DNA from: Pseudorhodoferax sp. Leaf274
Lineage (GTDB): Bacteria; Pseudomonadota; Gammaproteobacteria; Burkholderiales; Burkholderiaceae_C
Assembly (NCBI RefSeq): GCF_001422445.1
Contig: NZ_LMNA01000008.1
Location: forward strand, 96,560-160,559
Length of the DNA stretch: 64,000 nucleotides
Direction: 5' to 3'
Shown one piece after another: positions 24,082 through 34,075 of the stretch. Position 1 is the first letter of the stretch; each line of letters opens with the position of its first letter. The notes under the pieces were generated by a model, which did not search any database, was not told the origin of the DNA, and saw only the letters and a program-made list of their open reading frames with translations. Made by a program: the position numbers and the translations under genes.

Positions 24082-26378
24082 CAAAACGACGTACCTATCT
24101 GGAATTGCAGTTTCTGAATTCTATCGCCCGCAAACTTGCGCACCGGATTGGCGATGGCCAAGCGCAGCGGACCGACAGGGGAAATCCAGCTCACACCCAC
24201 GCCTACGGAAGCGCGCATGTCGCTGAGTTCGAATTTTTCGTCCTCGCCGTACACGTTGCCGACGTCGACGAAGCCATACATGCGCAGCGTGCGGTCGTTG
24301 CCGGCACCGGGGAACGGCGTCAGGATCTCGGCGTTCAGCGTGACCTTCTTGCTGCCGCCGATGACGGAACCGGTCACGTCGCGCGGGCCCAGCGTGCCCT
24401 GCTCGAAGCCACGCACCGATCCCAGGCCGCCGGAATAGAAGTTCTTGAACACCGGGAACGCCCGCCCCGACAAGCCCTTGCCGTAGCCGAGCTCGCCGTT
24501 GAATGCCAGCGTGTACTGCTTGTTCAAGGCGATGAACTGCTGGTATTGGTAGCTGCTGCGCACGTAGCGCGTGTCACCGAACAGGCCGATCTCGGCATTG
24601 ACCTTGTTCAAGGTGCCGGTGGTCGGCACCAGCGTGCTGTCACGGCTGTCACGCGCCCAGCCCACGGACAGCGGGAACGAGTAACTGGTGTAGCCGAACT
24701 TGTCGGCGTAGGCCAGGTAGGCGGCCGGGATATTGGTGCCCGGCTTGATGGTCGTGCGCTCCACCGTGCCGCCGAAGTACACCGTGTCGACCTCGCTGAA
24801 CGGCACGCCGAAACGCAGGCCCGCGCCCGTGGTTTCGAGCTGGTAGTTGCCGCCCTGGTCGTTGTAGGGCCGCGAGTTGCGGTGGAACAGGTCCATGGAC
24901 AGCGACACCCCATCGGTCGTGAAGTACGGGTCGACCGTGTTCAGCACGATGGCGCGGTTGTACTTGCTGGTGTTGATGTCCAGGCCCAGGTAGTTGCCGG
25001 AACCGAATGCGTTCTCCTGCTTGATGCCGAACGAGAGCGCCAGCTTTTCCGCGCTGGAGAAGCCCGCCCCCAGCTGCAGGCTGCCGGTGGGCTTCTCGGC
25101 CACGGTGACCTGCAGGTCGACCTGGTCGGGCACGCCGGGCACTTCCAGCGTCTCCATGTTGACTTCGGTGAAATAGCCGAGCCGGTCCACACGGTCGCGC
25201 GACAGGCGGATCTTGTTGCCGTCGTACCAGGACGATTCGAACTGGCGGAACTCGCGGCGGATGACTTCGTCGCGCGTGCGCGTGTTGCCGACCACGTTGA
25301 CGCGGCGCACGTATGCGCGCCGCGATGGCTCGGCCGTCAGCAGCAGCGCCACGCTGTTGTTGGTGCGATCGATGTCGGGCCGCGCCTCCACATTGGCGAA
25401 CGCGAAGCCGTAGTTGCCGAAGTTGTCGCGGAACGCCTTGGTGGTCTCGGCCACGCGGTCGGCGTTGTAGGCTTCGCCGGGGCGGATCGTGATCAAGGAC
25501 TTGAACTCGTCGTCGCGGCCCAGGTAGTTGCCCTCGAGCTTCACGCTGGACACCACGTAGCGCTCGCCCTCGGTGATGTTCAGCACGATGGCGATGTCTT
25601 CCTTGTCGGGCGAGATCGCCACCTGGGTCGACTCGACCTGGAATTCCAGGTAGCCGCGCGACAGGTAGTACGAGCGCAGCGTCTCGATGTCGGCATTGAG
25701 CTTGGCGCGCGAGTAACGGTCGGACTTGGTGTACCAGCTGAGCCAGCCGCCGGTGTCCAATTCGAACAGGCCGCGCAGCGTGGACTCGCTGAAGGCCTTG
25801 TTGCCAACGATACGGATTTCCTTGATCTTGGCCGGCTCACCCTCGGTCACGGTGAAGGTCAGGTTCACGCGGTTGCGTTCGATCGGCGTGACCGTGGTGA
25901 CGACCTGCGCGCCATACAGGCTGCGGTTGATGTATTGCCGCTTGAGTTCCTGCTCGGCACGGTCGGCCAGCGCCTTGTCGAACGGGCGGCCTTCGGTCAG
26001 GCCGATGTCGCGCAGCGCCTTCTTCAAGGCGTCCTGCTCGAATTCCTTGGTGCCGGCGAAGGTGACGTCGGCCACCGTGGGGCGCTCCTCGACCACCACC
26101 ACGAGCACGTCGCCGCTGACCTCGATCCGGATGTCGGTGAACAGGCCCAGCCCGAACAGGGCGCGGATCGCCGAAGCCCCCATCTCGTCCGAATAGGTGT
26201 CGCCCACCCGCAGCGGCAACGAAGCGAACACGGTGCCGGGCTCCACGCGTTGCAAGCCTTCGATACGGATGTCACGCACCTTGAACGGGTCGACCGCCCA
26301 GGCCTGGTTGGCCACCAACAACAGGCCCAAGGCCGTGGTCAGTGCGCGCGTGCGAAAGCGATGCATGGAATGTTTCAT
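24081..26378 (-). CDS. bamA: Outer-membrane protein assembly factor BamA
   Basis: A 765-residue Omp85 protein, the central BAM insertase. A signal peptide ends at WAVDP. Five POTRA domains follow (about 25-420), starting FKVRDIRIEGLQRVEPGTVF. The beta-barrel carries the conserved lid-lock sequence GSVRGFEQGTLGPRDVTG and the last strand ends QIGTSF, an aromatic C-terminus. The length is near that of other BamA proteins. It lies between rseP and skp in the usual order. All outer-membrane proteins in this window, such as the porin, should depend on it. Confidence 0.98.
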   Translation of the reverse strand: MKHSMHRFRTRALTTALGLLLVANQAWAVDPFKVRDIRIEGLQRVEPGTVFASLPLRVGDTYSDEMGASAIRALFGLGLFTDIRIEVSGDVLVVVVEERPTVADVTFAGTKEFEQDALKKALRDIGLTEGRPFDKALADRAEQELKRQYINRSLYGAQVVTTVTPIERNRVNLTFTVTEGEPAKIKEIRIVGNKAFSESTLRGLFELDTGGWLSWYTKSDRYSRAKLNADIETLRSYYLSRGYLEFQVESTQVAISPDKEDIAIVLNITEGERYVVSSVKLEGNYLGRDDEFKSLITIRPGEAYNADRVAETTKAFRDNFGNYGFAFANVEARPDIDRTNNSVALLLTAEPSRRAYVRRVNVVGNTRTRDEVIRREFRQFESSWYDGNKIRLSRDRVDRLGYFTEVNMETLEVPGVPDQVDLQVTVAEKPTGSLQLGAGFSSAEKLALSFGIKQENAFGSGNYLGLDINTSKYNRAIVLNTVDPYFTTDGVSLSMDLFHRNSRPYNDQGGNYQLETTGAGLRFGVPFSEVDTVYFGGTVERTTIKPGTNIPAAYLAYADKFGYTSYSFPLSVGWARDSRDSTLVPTTGTLNKVNAEIGLFGDTRYVRSSYQYQQFIALNKQYTLAFNGELGYGKGLSGRAFPVFKNFYSGGLGSVRGFEQGTLGPRDVTGSVIGGSKKVTLNAEILTPFPGAGNDRTLRMYGFVDVGNVYGEDEKFELSDMRASVGVGVSWISPVGPLRLAIANPVRKFAGDRIQKLQFQIGTSF

Positions 26379-26436
26379 GGATAAGAAAGAGAGCCGACGG
26401 CGCTGGCCGGGCCGTGCGGCCGACCGCGATGCCGGG

Positions 26437-27792
26437 TCAGCCGAAGATTCGTGTCACGTCGTTGAACAAGGCGATGGACATCATCACGAGGAGCAAGGCG
26501 ACCCCGGTGCGCTGCATGCGTTCCATCCAAGCGTCCGACACGCCTTTGCCGGTCACGGCCTCCCAAAGATAATACATCAGGTGCCCCCCATCGAGGACCG
26601 GTAGAGGCAGCAGGTTGAGCACGCCCAGGCTCACACTGATCAGGGCCAGGAACACGAGGTATTGGGTGAGTCCGAGGCTGGCCGACTTGCCTGCGTAGTC
26701 GGCAATCGTCAGCGGCCCGCTCAGGTTCTTGAGCGAGGCTTCGCCGATCACCATGCGGCCCATCATGCGCAGCGTGAGCGCGGAAACCTCCCAGGTCCGC
26801 ACGGCACCTTTCCACAGCCCATCCAGCGGGCCATGGCGCACCGTGACCATGGCCGGCGGTGCACCGACCATGGCGCCGACGCGGCCGATCCAGGCATCGC
26901 CCTCGCGCAGCGCCTGCGGCGTCACCTCGATGTCCTGGCGCTGGCCTGCGCGTTCGATCCGCCAGCGCTGCGTGAGCGGCTCTTCGCCACGCACAGATGC
27001 GCGGATGGTCTCGCGCAACTGGGGGCCGTCGACGATGGGCGTGCTGCCGATGGCCAACACCACGTCGCCGCTCTGCAGGCCGGCATGCGCGGCGGCGCCG
27101 TTCGGAACGACCTCGCCGATGACGGGCTGGGTCCACGGCGAGGCGATGCCGATGCGCCGGAACAGCTGCGCGTCCGCCTCGCGCACGCCCATCTGCGCCA
27201 GCGGCAGCACCAGCTCGCGCGTTGCCCCCTGCGCATCCAGCTCGAGCCGGACGTCGTGCCCGTCCAGCGCTCCGCGCGTCAGCAGCCAACGCAGTTCCTC
27301 GAACGAACGCAGCGGCTGCAGCTTTTCGCCATCCCAGGCACCACGCACCACACGTTCACCGCCGCGCACGCCCGCCTGCTCGGCGATGGAGGCCGGCACC
27401 GGGCTGGCAAGCACGGCCTGGGGCTCCTGCACGCCGCTCCAGTTCACCAGCGCATACAGCAGCACGGCCAGCAACAGGTTGGCTGCCGGCCCTGCGGCAA
27501 CGATGGCGGCCCGCTTGCCCACGGTCTGGGTGTTGAACGCGCGGTGGCGCTCGGCGGGATCGACCGCCCCCTCGCGCTCGTCCAGCATCTTGACGTAGCC
27601 ACCCAGCGGGAACGCGCCGATGACGAACTCGGTCGGCGATCCCTTCGGCTGCCAGCGCAACAGCACCTTGCCGAAGCCGATCGCAAAGCGCTCGACCTTG
27701 ACGCCGCAGGCCACCGCCACGCGGTAGTGGCCGTACTCGTGGACCGCGATCAACAGGCCCAGGGCGACGACGAACGCCACGACGGTCAGCAT
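26437..27792 (-). CDS. rseP: RseP site-2 intramembrane zinc protease
   Basis: A 451-residue M50 protease that cleaves the anti-sigma factor RseA and signal-peptide remnants within the inner membrane. Features are the zinc motif HEYGH near the N-terminus, a periplasmic tandem PDZ region (about 115-310), the second motif LNLLPLPVLDGGH and four hydrophobic segments. It is the housekeeping site-2 protease. A second, unrelated M50 protein with an HEAAH motif lies in the secretion-like cluster near 52 kb. It sits between dxr and bamA. Confidence 0.97.
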   Translation of the reverse strand: MLTVVAFVVALGLLIAVHEYGHYRVAVACGVKVERFAIGFGKVLLRWQPKGSPTEFVIGAFPLGGYVKMLDEREGAVDPAERHRAFNTQTVGKRAAIVAAGPAANLLLAVLLYALVNWSGVQEPQAVLASPVPASIAEQAGVRGGERVVRGAWDGEKLQPLRSFEELRWLLTRGALDGHDVRLELDAQGATRELVLPLAQMGVREADAQLFRRIGIASPWTQPVIGEVVPNGAAAHAGLQSGDVVLAIGSTPIVDGPQLRETIRASVRGEEPLTQRWRIERAGQRQDIEVTPQALREGDAWIGRVGAMVGAPPAMVTVRHGPLDGLWKGAVRTWEVSALTLRMMGRMVIGEASLKNLSGPLTIADYAGKSASLGLTQYLVFLALISVSLGVLNLLPLPVLDGGHLMYYLWEAVTGKGVSDAWMERMQRTGVALLLVMMSIALFNDVTRIFG

Positions 27793-27802
27793 GGGGATCC
27801 TT

Positions 27803-28975
27803 TCAAAGCCGGGCAATGTGCCGGTGCGCGTGTTCGCGCGCCAGCGCATCGAGCGCCAGCAGGTCTGCCAGCGACCCGGGGTTGGAGGGGGTCACGCCCT
27901 CCAAAGTTGCATGGTTCAGCTGGTGGATCTGGTCGAAGCTGATGCGGCGGTCCAGGAACGCCGCCACCGCCACTTCGTTGGCCGCATTCAGGACCGCACA
28001 GGTGCCTGACGGCGCGCGCAGCGCCGCCCAGGCCAGCGCCAGGCACGGAAACCGCGCGAGGTCGGGCACCTCGAAGGTCATGGCCGCGATGCGCGCGAAG
28101 TCCAGCCGCGGGGTGCCGCTCTCAATGCGCTCTGGCCAGGACAGGCCGTACGCGATCGGCACGCGCATGTCGGGCGTGCCCAGCTGGGCCATGACCGAGG
28201 CGTCGTGGAACTGCACCATCGAGTGGATGATCTGCTGCGGGTGGATCACGACCTCGATCTGTTCCGGCGTCACGCCGAAAAGGTACTTGGCCTCGATGAC
28301 CTCCAGCCCCTTGTTCATCATGGTGGCCGAATCGACCGAGATCTTGCGGCCCATGGCGAAGTTCGGGTGCGCGCAGGCCTGCTCGGGCGTCACGTCGCGC
28401 AGCGTGGCCGGATCGCGCGTGCGGAACGGCCCGCCCGACGAGGTCAGCATGATCTTCTCGATGCGCCGGCTCCAGGTGGCGGGATCTTCGGGCAGCGACT
28501 GGAACACGGCCGAGTGCTCGCTGTCGATCGGCAGCAGCAGCGCACCGCCGGCCTGCACAGCGTCCAGGAACACCTGGCCGCCCACGACCAGCGCTTCCTT
28601 GTTGGCCAGCAGCAGGCGCTTGCCGGCACGCGCCGCCGCGAGGCAAGGCGCCAGGCCGGCGGCGCCGACGATGGCGGCCATCACGGCGTGCACGTCGGGA
28701 TGTGCGGCAACCTGGGCAATGGCATCGGCACCGGCCATCACCTCGACCGGCAGGCCCTCGGCATGGATGCGCTCGCGCAGCCTGCGCGCCGCATCGGCAT
28801 CGGCCATCACGGCAAAGCGCGGCCGGAACTGCGCGCACTGCTGCAGCATCGCGTCGACCTGGGTCGCTGCGGTCAGCGCCAGCACCTCGAAACGGTCCGG
28901 ATGGCGGGCCACCACGTCCAGCGTGTTGGCGCCCACGGAACCCGTGGAGCCCAGAATGCTCAACCGCTGCTTCAT
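27803..28975 (-). CDS. dxr: 1-deoxy-D-xylulose-5-phosphate reductoisomerase
   Basis: A 390-residue enzyme of the MEP pathway to isoprenoids; it makes 2-C-methyl-D-erythritol 4-phosphate and is the fosmidomycin target. The NADPH site is ILGSTGSVGANTLDV. The active site includes the ANKEALVVGG loop, PIDSEHSA, TSSGGPFR and the metal and substrate loop MGRKISVDSATMMNKGLEVIEA (read in parts). Its ATG overlaps the cdsA stop (ATGA). The product pathway feeds uppS two genes upstream. Confidence 0.98.
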   Translation of the reverse strand: MKQRLSILGSTGSVGANTLDVVARHPDRFEVLALTAATQVDAMLQQCAQFRPRFAVMADADAARRLRERIHAEGLPVEVMAGADAIAQVAAHPDVHAVMAAIVGAAGLAPCLAAARAGKRLLLANKEALVVGGQVFLDAVQAGGALLLPIDSEHSAVFQSLPEDPATWSRRIEKIMLTSSGGPFRTRDPATLRDVTPEQACAHPNFAMGRKISVDSATMMNKGLEVIEAKYLFGVTPEQIEVVIHPQQIIHSMVQFHDASVMAQLGTPDMRVPIAYGLSWPERIESGTPRLDFARIAAMTFEVPDLARFPCLALAWAALRAPSGTCAVLNAANEVAVAAFLDRRISFDQIHQLNHATLEGVTPSNPGSLADLLALDALAREHAHRHIARL

Positions 28976-29802
28976 GCCACGACGCAATACAACATCATCG
29001 CCAGGGGCAGGGTCGGCAGCAGTGCATCGACGCGGTCGAGCACACCGCCATGGCCCGGCAGCAGCTTGCTGCTGTCCTTGACGCCGGCGCTGCGCTTGAT
29101 CAACGACTCGACCAGGTCACCGACCACGCTCATGGCGCACAGGAACAGAACGGCCAGGGGTGTCAACCAGGGCATGCCGACCCAGAGCCGGCTGAACAGG
29201 TTGTTGCCCGATGGCCCATCCACGAGGACCCAGCCCGCCGCCAGCAGCAGCACGCCGACGGCTCCGCCGTAGACGCCCTCCCAGCTCTTGCCAGGACTGA
29301 TGGCCGGCGCCAGCTTGCGGCGCCCGAAACTGCGGCCTGCGGCATAGGCGCCGATGTCGGCCATCCAGACCAGCGTGAGCACCGACAGCAGGAAACCGAT
29401 GCCGATCACACGCGCCTGCACCACCGCCAGCCAGGCCAGACACAGCGCCAGCAGGCCGCCGACGATGCGCAACCAGCGTGGAATCGGCGCCCAGCCGGGC
29501 ACGCCGCCACGGATCAGCAGCACCGCCACCAGAACCCAGGCACCGCCAGCCAAGGCCCACAGCGTGAGCGAAGGCCTGACCAGCCAGCCCGCCTGCCACA
29601 TCGCAGCGCACAGGCTGGCTGCCGCCAGCGCCAGCACGCAGGCGCCCGCCTGGCCCACCTGGTTGAGTCGGCCCCACTCCCAAGCCGCCGCAGCGATCAG
29701 CACGAGGGCGACGATCCCGAACGGCGTGGGGTTGGCGTAGAACAGCGCCGGCAGCAGAACGGCCAGCAGGACCAGGGCGGTGATGATGCGCGTGCGCAGC
29801 AT
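28972..29802 (-). CDS. cdsA: Phosphatidate cytidylyltransferase
   Basis: A 276-residue inner-membrane enzyme that makes CDP-diacylglycerol, precursor of all major phospholipids. It has about eight hydrophobic segments and the C-terminal CDS signature KRSAGVKDSSKLLPGHGG followed by DRVD. The start MLRTRIITALVLL has the usual positive residues before the first helix. It lies between uppS and dxr. Confidence 0.97.
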   Translation of the reverse strand: MLRTRIITALVLLAVLLPALFYANPTPFGIVALVLIAAAAWEWGRLNQVGQAGACVLALAAASLCAAMWQAGWLVRPSLTLWALAGGAWVLVAVLLIRGGVPGWAPIPRWLRIVGGLLALCLAWLAVVQARVIGIGFLLSVLTLVWMADIGAYAAGRSFGRRKLAPAISPGKSWEGVYGGAVGVLLLAAGWVLVDGPSGNNLFSRLWVGMPWLTPLAVLFLCAMSVVGDLVESLIKRSAGVKDSSKLLPGHGGVLDRVDALLPTLPLAMMLYCVVA

Positions 29803-29811
29803 GGCGCAGGC

Positions 29812-30522
29812 TCAGGCGGCCTGGTTGGCGACGACTTGCTCGGAAGTCTTCCCGAAGCGGCGCTCGCGCCGGCCATAGGCCCCAATGGCTTCGTCCAGTG
29901 CCGCGGGATCGAACTCGGGCCACAGCTTGTCGCTGAACACGAACTCCGAATAGGCCGACTGCCACAGCAGGAAATTGCTGATGCGGAACTCGCCGCCCGT
30001 GCGGATGACGAGATCCGGGTCGGGCACATGGGCCAATGCCATGGCACCGCTCAGGCTGGCCTCGGTGATCGGCTGCCCGGCGGCGGCCAGCCGCTGCGCC
30101 GCTTGCGCGATGTCCCAGCGGCCACCGTAGTTGAAGCAGATGTTCAGCACCAGGCGCTGGTTGCCCACGGTCTCGCGTTCGGCCTGCTCCAGGCCGGCTC
30201 GCACCTTGTCCGACAGCGCGTGCAGCGCGCCGACGAAACGCAGCTGCACCCCATTGGCCTTGAGCGGTTTCACTTCCTTGGACAGCACGCTGACCATCAG
30301 CGACATCAGGCCGGACACTTCGTCCTGCGGCCGGTCCCAGTTCTCGGACGAGAACGCGAACACGGTCAGCACGCGCACGCCGCGGTCGAGGCAGGCCTGC
30401 ACGCAACGGCGCAGGGATTCGACGCCCTGGCGGTGACCGGCCACGCGCGGCAGGAAACGGCGGGTCGCCCAACGGCCGTTGCCGTCCATGACGATGGCGA
30501 TGTGGTGCGGCACGACGCTCAC
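29812..30522 (-). CDS. uppS: Undecaprenyl diphosphate synthase (isoprenyl transferase)
   Basis: A 236-residue cis-prenyltransferase that makes the C55 carrier lipid for peptidoglycan and O-antigen. Conserved region I IVMDGNGRWA holds the catalytic Asp; later FSSENW, NYGGRWD and the C-terminal DLVIRTGGEFRISNFLLWQ are all intact. The length is slightly below E. coli UppS (253). It precedes cdsA by nine bases. Confidence 0.98.
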   Translation of the reverse strand: MSVVPHHIAIVMDGNGRWATRRFLPRVAGHRQGVESLRRCVQACLDRGVRVLTVFAFSSENWDRPQDEVSGLMSLMVSVLSKEVKPLKANGVQLRFVGALHALSDKVRAGLEQAERETVGNQRLVLNICFNYGGRWDIAQAAQRLAAAGQPITEASLSGAMALAHVPDPDLVIRTGGEFRISNFLLWQSAYSEFVFSDKLWPEFDPAALDEAIGAYGRRERRFGKTSEQVVANQAA

Positions 30523-30636
30523 TGGTGCACCCTTCGGCCTGCGGCCCGTTCCACCCAGCGCGAGCGCGCTGGCTCGGCGTGGCGCTGCGCTGCGCTCACG
30601 CGCGCATTCCCTGTTGACGGCGACGCAGCATGCGCA

Positions 30637-31197
30637 TCAGACCGCCAGGAGATCCTGTTCCTTGGCCGCAACGATGTGCTCGACCTCGGCGATGTGCTTG
30701 TCGGTGACCTTCTGGATGTCGGCCTCGGCGCGCTTTTGTTCGTCCTCGGAGGCCAGCTTGTCCTTGACCAGCTTCTTGACCGCTTCGTTGGCATCGCGGC
30801 GCAGGTTGCGGATCGCGACCTTGGCGTTCTCGCCTTCGCCGCGCACGACCTTGGTCAGCTCCTTGCGGCGCTCCTCGGTCATCATGGGCATCGGCACGCG
30901 GATCAGCTCGCCCATGGACGCGGGGTTCAGACCCAGGTCGCTCTCACGGATGGCCTTCTCGATCTTGGCGCCCATGCCCTTTTCCCAGGGCTGCACGCTG
31001 ATGGTGCGCGCGTCCAGCAGCGACACGTTGGCCACCTGGCTGATCGGCACCATGGAGCCGTAGTAGTCGACCTGCACCACGTCCAGCAGCGCCGGGTTGG
31101 CGCGGCCCGTGCGCACGCGCGCCAGCGCGTTCTTCAGCGAGGCCAGGGACTGGTCCATGCGGCTGTCGGCCGCGCTCTTGATGTCTGCAATCGTCAT
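30637..31197 (-). CDS. frr: Ribosome recycling factor
   Basis: A 186-residue factor that splits post-termination ribosomes with EF-G. The three-helix bundle shows [16 protein letters not shown] near the N-terminus, ISVQPWEK and the conserved [15 protein letters not shown] segment. The length is standard (185). It follows pyrH by about 57 bases; the 114-base gap before uppS contains a GC hairpin without a T-tract. Confidence 0.98.
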   Translation of the reverse strand: MTIADIKSAADSRMDQSLASLKNALARVRTGRANPALLDVVQVDYYGSMVPISQVANVSLLDARTISVQPWEKGMGAKIEKAIRESDLGLNPASMGELIRVPMPMMTEERRKELTKVVRGEGENAKVAIRNLRRDANEAVKKLVKDKLASEDEQKRAEADIQKVTDKHIAEVEHIVAAKEQDLLAV

Positions 31198-31254
31198 GCT
31201 CTCTCCGGCTTCTTGCGGGTCTGGCCGGCGGCGCACCGCGCCGCCCTGCCAACC

Positions 31255-31977
31255 TCAGGCGTAGACCAGGGTGCCCTCGTCCTCGCCCAGCACCACACGC
31301 TTGAGCGCGCCATGCTTGAAGATCGAGAACACCTTGATCGGCAGTTTCTGGTCGCGGCACAGCGCGAACGCGGTGGCGTCCATGATTCCCAGATTCTGCG
31401 AGATCGCCTCGTCGAACGAAATCCTGCTGTAGCGCGTGGCCGTCGGGTCCTTCTTCGGATCCGCGGTGTACACGCCGTCCACCTTGGTCGCCTTGAGTAC
31501 CAGCTCGGCACCGATCTCGGCGCCGCGCAGCGCTGCCGCCGTATCGGTGGTGAAGAACGGGTTTCCGGTGCCTGCAGCGAAGATCACGACCTTGCCCTCT
31601 TCGAGGTACTGCAAGGCCTTGGGGCGCACATAGGGCTCGACCACCTGCTCGATGGCGATGGCCGACATCACGCGAGCGATGAGGCCGGCCTTGTCCATGG
31701 TGTCGGCCAGGGCCAGCGAATTCATGACCGTGGCCAGCATGCCCATGTAGTCGGCCGTGGCGCGGTCCATGCCGACCGAACCGCCCGCCACGCCGCGGAA
31801 GATGTTCCCCCCGCCGATCACCACGGCCACCTGGACGCCCAGGCGCGTGATCTCGGCGATCTCCTCGACCATGCGCACGATGGTGGCACGGTTGATGCCG
31901 AAGGCATCGTCACCCATGAGGGCCTCTCCCGACAGCTTCAACAAGATGCGCTTGTGGGCTGGCGCGAGATCGGGCAT
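31255..31977 (-). CDS. pyrH: UMP kinase
   Basis: A 240-residue amino-acid-kinase-fold enzyme that phosphorylates UMP and is a control point of pyrimidine supply. The motifs [37 protein letters not shown] and [13 protein letters not shown] are all present. The ATG at 31977 was chosen over one eight codons upstream because AAGGAA lies 6 bases before it. The tsf-pyrH-frr order is the bacterial standard. Confidence 0.98.
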   Translation of the reverse strand: MPDLAPAHKRILLKLSGEALMGDDAFGINRATIVRMVEEIAEITRLGVQVAVVIGGGNIFRGVAGGSVGMDRATADYMGMLATVMNSLALADTMDKAGLIARVMSAIAIEQVVEPYVRPKALQYLEEGKVVIFAAGTGNPFFTTDTAAALRGAEIGAELVLKATKVDGVYTADPKKDPTATRYSRISFDEAISQNLGIMDATAFALCRDQKLPIKVFSIFKHGALKRVVLGEDEGTLVYA

Positions 31978-32064
31978 GGGCAATTCCTTCAGGTGGTGCA
32001 AATGGGGGGCAATGGTAGCGCGGGCCGACGACAGTTCAGCCGCCGCCGGACCCGCATGGCGCCA

Positions 32065-32988
32065 TCAGGCGCCGGTCTTGGCCGCAGCGACCTGCGCCGC
32101 CACTTCGGCTGCGAAGTCGTCGACCTTCTTCTCGATGCCTTCGCCGACCACGTACAGCGTGAACGACTTGACCTGCGTCTCGCCGGCCTTGAGCATTTGC
32201 TCGACGGTCTGCTTGTCGTTCTTCACGAAGGGCTGGTTGTACAGCGAGACTTCCTTCAGGAATTTCTGCACGCCGCCTTCGATGCGCTTGGCCACGATGT
32301 CGGCGGACTGCACGGGCTTGCCGGCAGCTTCGGCGGCCTTCTTGTCTTCCTCGGCCTTGGCCGCGGCGACGGAACGCTCCTTCTCGACCAGTTCGGCCGG
32401 CACTTCGGCCGACGACAACGACACTGGCTTCATGGCGGCCACGTGCATGGCGACATCCTTGGCGGCTGCCTCGTTGCCTTCGTACTCGACCAGCACGCCA
32501 ATGCGCGTGCCGTGCAGGTAGCCGGCGATCTTGCCGCCATCGGCGTAGCGCTTGAAGCGGCGGAAGCTCATGTTCTCGCCGATCTTGCCGATCAGGCCCT
32601 TGCGCACGTCTTCCAGCGTGGGGCCGAAGCCGTCCTGCTCGTAGGCCAGCGCACCCAGGGCCGCGATGTCCGCGGGGTTATGCTGGGCGATCAGGTTGGC
32701 AGCGGCCTGCGTCAGCGCCAGGAAGCTGTCGTTCTTGGTCACGAAGTCGGTTTCGCAGTTCACTTCGATCAGCGCGCCGACATTGCCCTGGATCGCGCTG
32801 GCGACCACGCCTTCGGCGGTCACGCGCGAAGCGGCCTTGCCGGCCTTGCTGCCCAGCTTGACGCGCAACAGCTCTTCGGCCTTGGCCATGTCGCCGCCGG
32901 CTTCGGTCAGCGCCTTCTTGCATTCCATCATCGGTGCGTCGGTCTTGCCGCGCAGTTCAGCAACCATGCTTGCGGTGATAGCAGCCAT
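32065..32988 (-). CDS. tsf: Translation elongation factor Ts
   Basis: A 307-residue nucleotide exchange factor for EF-Tu. The N-terminal domain carries [19 protein letters not shown], and the core contains the TDFVTKND motif (Asp and Phe contacts with EF-Tu) near residue 80. A coiled-coil motif rich in Lys and Glu follows around residue 190. It is slightly longer than E. coli Ts (283), as in other betaproteobacteria. A terminator-like hairpin precedes the gene, so part of its transcription may depend on read-through from rpsB. Confidence 0.98.
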   Translation of the reverse strand: MAAITASMVAELRGKTDAPMMECKKALTEAGGDMAKAEELLRVKLGSKAGKAASRVTAEGVVASAIQGNVGALIEVNCETDFVTKNDSFLALTQAAANLIAQHNPADIAALGALAYEQDGFGPTLEDVRKGLIGKIGENMSFRRFKRYADGGKIAGYLHGTRIGVLVEYEGNEAAAKDVAMHVAAMKPVSLSSAEVPAELVEKERSVAAAKAEEDKKAAEAAGKPVQSADIVAKRIEGGVQKFLKEVSLYNQPFVKNDKQTVEQMLKAGETQVKSFTLYVVGEGIEKKVDDFAAEVAAQVAAAKTGA

Positions 32989-33019
32989 GTTCAGATCTCC
33001 ATCTCGAATTCAAGAAACT

Positions 33020-33044
33020 AAAAAAAAGGGGGCCATGCAGCCCC
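33020..33044 (-). terminator. Terminator/attenuator between rpsB and tsf
   Basis: On the minus strand a short stem (GGGGC / GCCCC, six-base loop) is followed by C and eight T residues. It lies between rpsB and tsf, so it would lower distal transcription and uncouple S2 from EF-Ts amounts. Confidence 0.7.
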
Positions 33045-33080
33045 ACTTTGATCGCGCGGGATGCCGCGCGCGGGTCGGGC

Positions 33081-33830
33081 TCAGGCGGCCTCGTTGACCT
33101 CGACGAATTCGTCGTCGCTCTCACCGGCCACGGCCTTGACCACTTCGGCGCCAGCGCTGTTGCGGCCTTCGATGATCGCATCGGCGATGCCACGGGCATA
33201 CAGCGCCACGGCCTTGGCCGAGTCATCGTTGCCGGGGATCACGTAGTCGATGCCCTGGGGCGAGTGGTTGGTGTCGACCACGCCGATCAGCGGAATGCCC
33301 AGCTTCTTGGCCTCGGCCACGGCGATCTTGTGGAAGCCCACGTCGATCACGAAGATCGCGTCGGGCAGCGCACCCATTTCCTGGATGCCGCCGATGTCCT
33401 TCTCCAGCTTGGCCATCTCGCGGGCGAACATGAGCTGTTCCTTCTTGCTCATGCTGTCGAGGCCGCCTTCTTGCTGGGCCTTCATGTCCTTCAGGCGCTT
33501 GAGCGAGGTCTTGACGGTCTTGAAGTTCGTCAGCATGCCGCCCAGCCAACGCTGGTCGACGAAGGGCACGCCGGCGCGGCGGGCTTCTTCGGCCACGATC
33601 TCGCGGGCCTGGCGCTTGGTGGCAACCATCAGGATGGTGCCGCGGTTGGCCGTCAGCTGCTTGGCGAACTTGGCCGCGTCCTGGAACATCGGCAGCGATT
33701 TTTCCAGGTTGATGATGTGGATCTTGTTGCGATGGCCGAAGATGAACGGGGCCATCTTGGGGTTCCAGAAGCGGGTTTGGTGGCCGAAATGGACACCGGC
33801 TTCCAGCATTTCGCGCATGGTGACGGACAT
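33081..33830 (-). CDS. rpsB: 30S ribosomal protein S2
   Basis: A 249-residue ribosomal protein needed for S1 attachment to the 30S subunit. It starts [20 protein letters not shown], with the conserved [22 protein letters not shown] and [12 protein letters not shown] segments. It heads the long minus-strand superoperon. Its 5' leader is about 80 bases if the upstream promoter-like sequence is used. S2 autoregulation through a leader is known in other bacteria; I do not recognise a specific structure here. Confidence 0.98.
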   Translation of the reverse strand: MSVTMREMLEAGVHFGHQTRFWNPKMAPFIFGHRNKIHIINLEKSLPMFQDAAKFAKQLTANRGTILMVATKRQAREIVAEEARRAGVPFVDQRWLGGMLTNFKTVKTSLKRLKDMKAQQEGGLDSMSKKEQLMFAREMAKLEKDIGGIQEMGALPDAIFVIDVGFHKIAVAEAKKLGIPLIGVVDTNHSPQGIDYVIPGNDDSAKAVALYARGIADAIIEGRNSAGAEVVKAVAGESDDEFVEVNEAA

Positions 33831-33920
33831 ACAGTAACTCCGAAGGTTGGGTCTAAAATCCCGCCCGTTTTGCGCCTTGCCTGCCCCGTGCTGAACGGGC
33901 TATAGAGGAAGGCGCAACAC

Positions 33921-33957
33921 CTTGTAGTGGGCAGGTTTGCGATTTGTCTTGCGATTT
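33921..33957 (-). promoter_or_regulatory. Putative rpsB promoter with a 9-base direct repeat
   Basis: On the minus strand TACAAG (33921-33926) could be a -10 and AAGACA (33945-33950) a -35 with an 18-base spacer. The -35 is framed by two copies of AAATCGCAA with a 12-base period. The 33831-34075 gap between rpsB and dadA otherwise shows no gene. Confidence 0.4.
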
Positions 33958-34075
33958 CAAAGTCTCGAAGCTTGTCGGCTTCAACTTCTCGCGCGGCGCC
34001 GGCAGGCCGGACCACTTCGCAAAACCCAAAGAGTCTAGCACATCACGGGCGCCACCCGACCGGCGCCCCTCCCCC

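Noticed and set aside
30550..30600. GC hairpin between frr and uppS as a terminator
   Set aside because: The stem CCAGCGC/GCGCTGG has no T-tract, and the flanking genes belong to one conserved operon.
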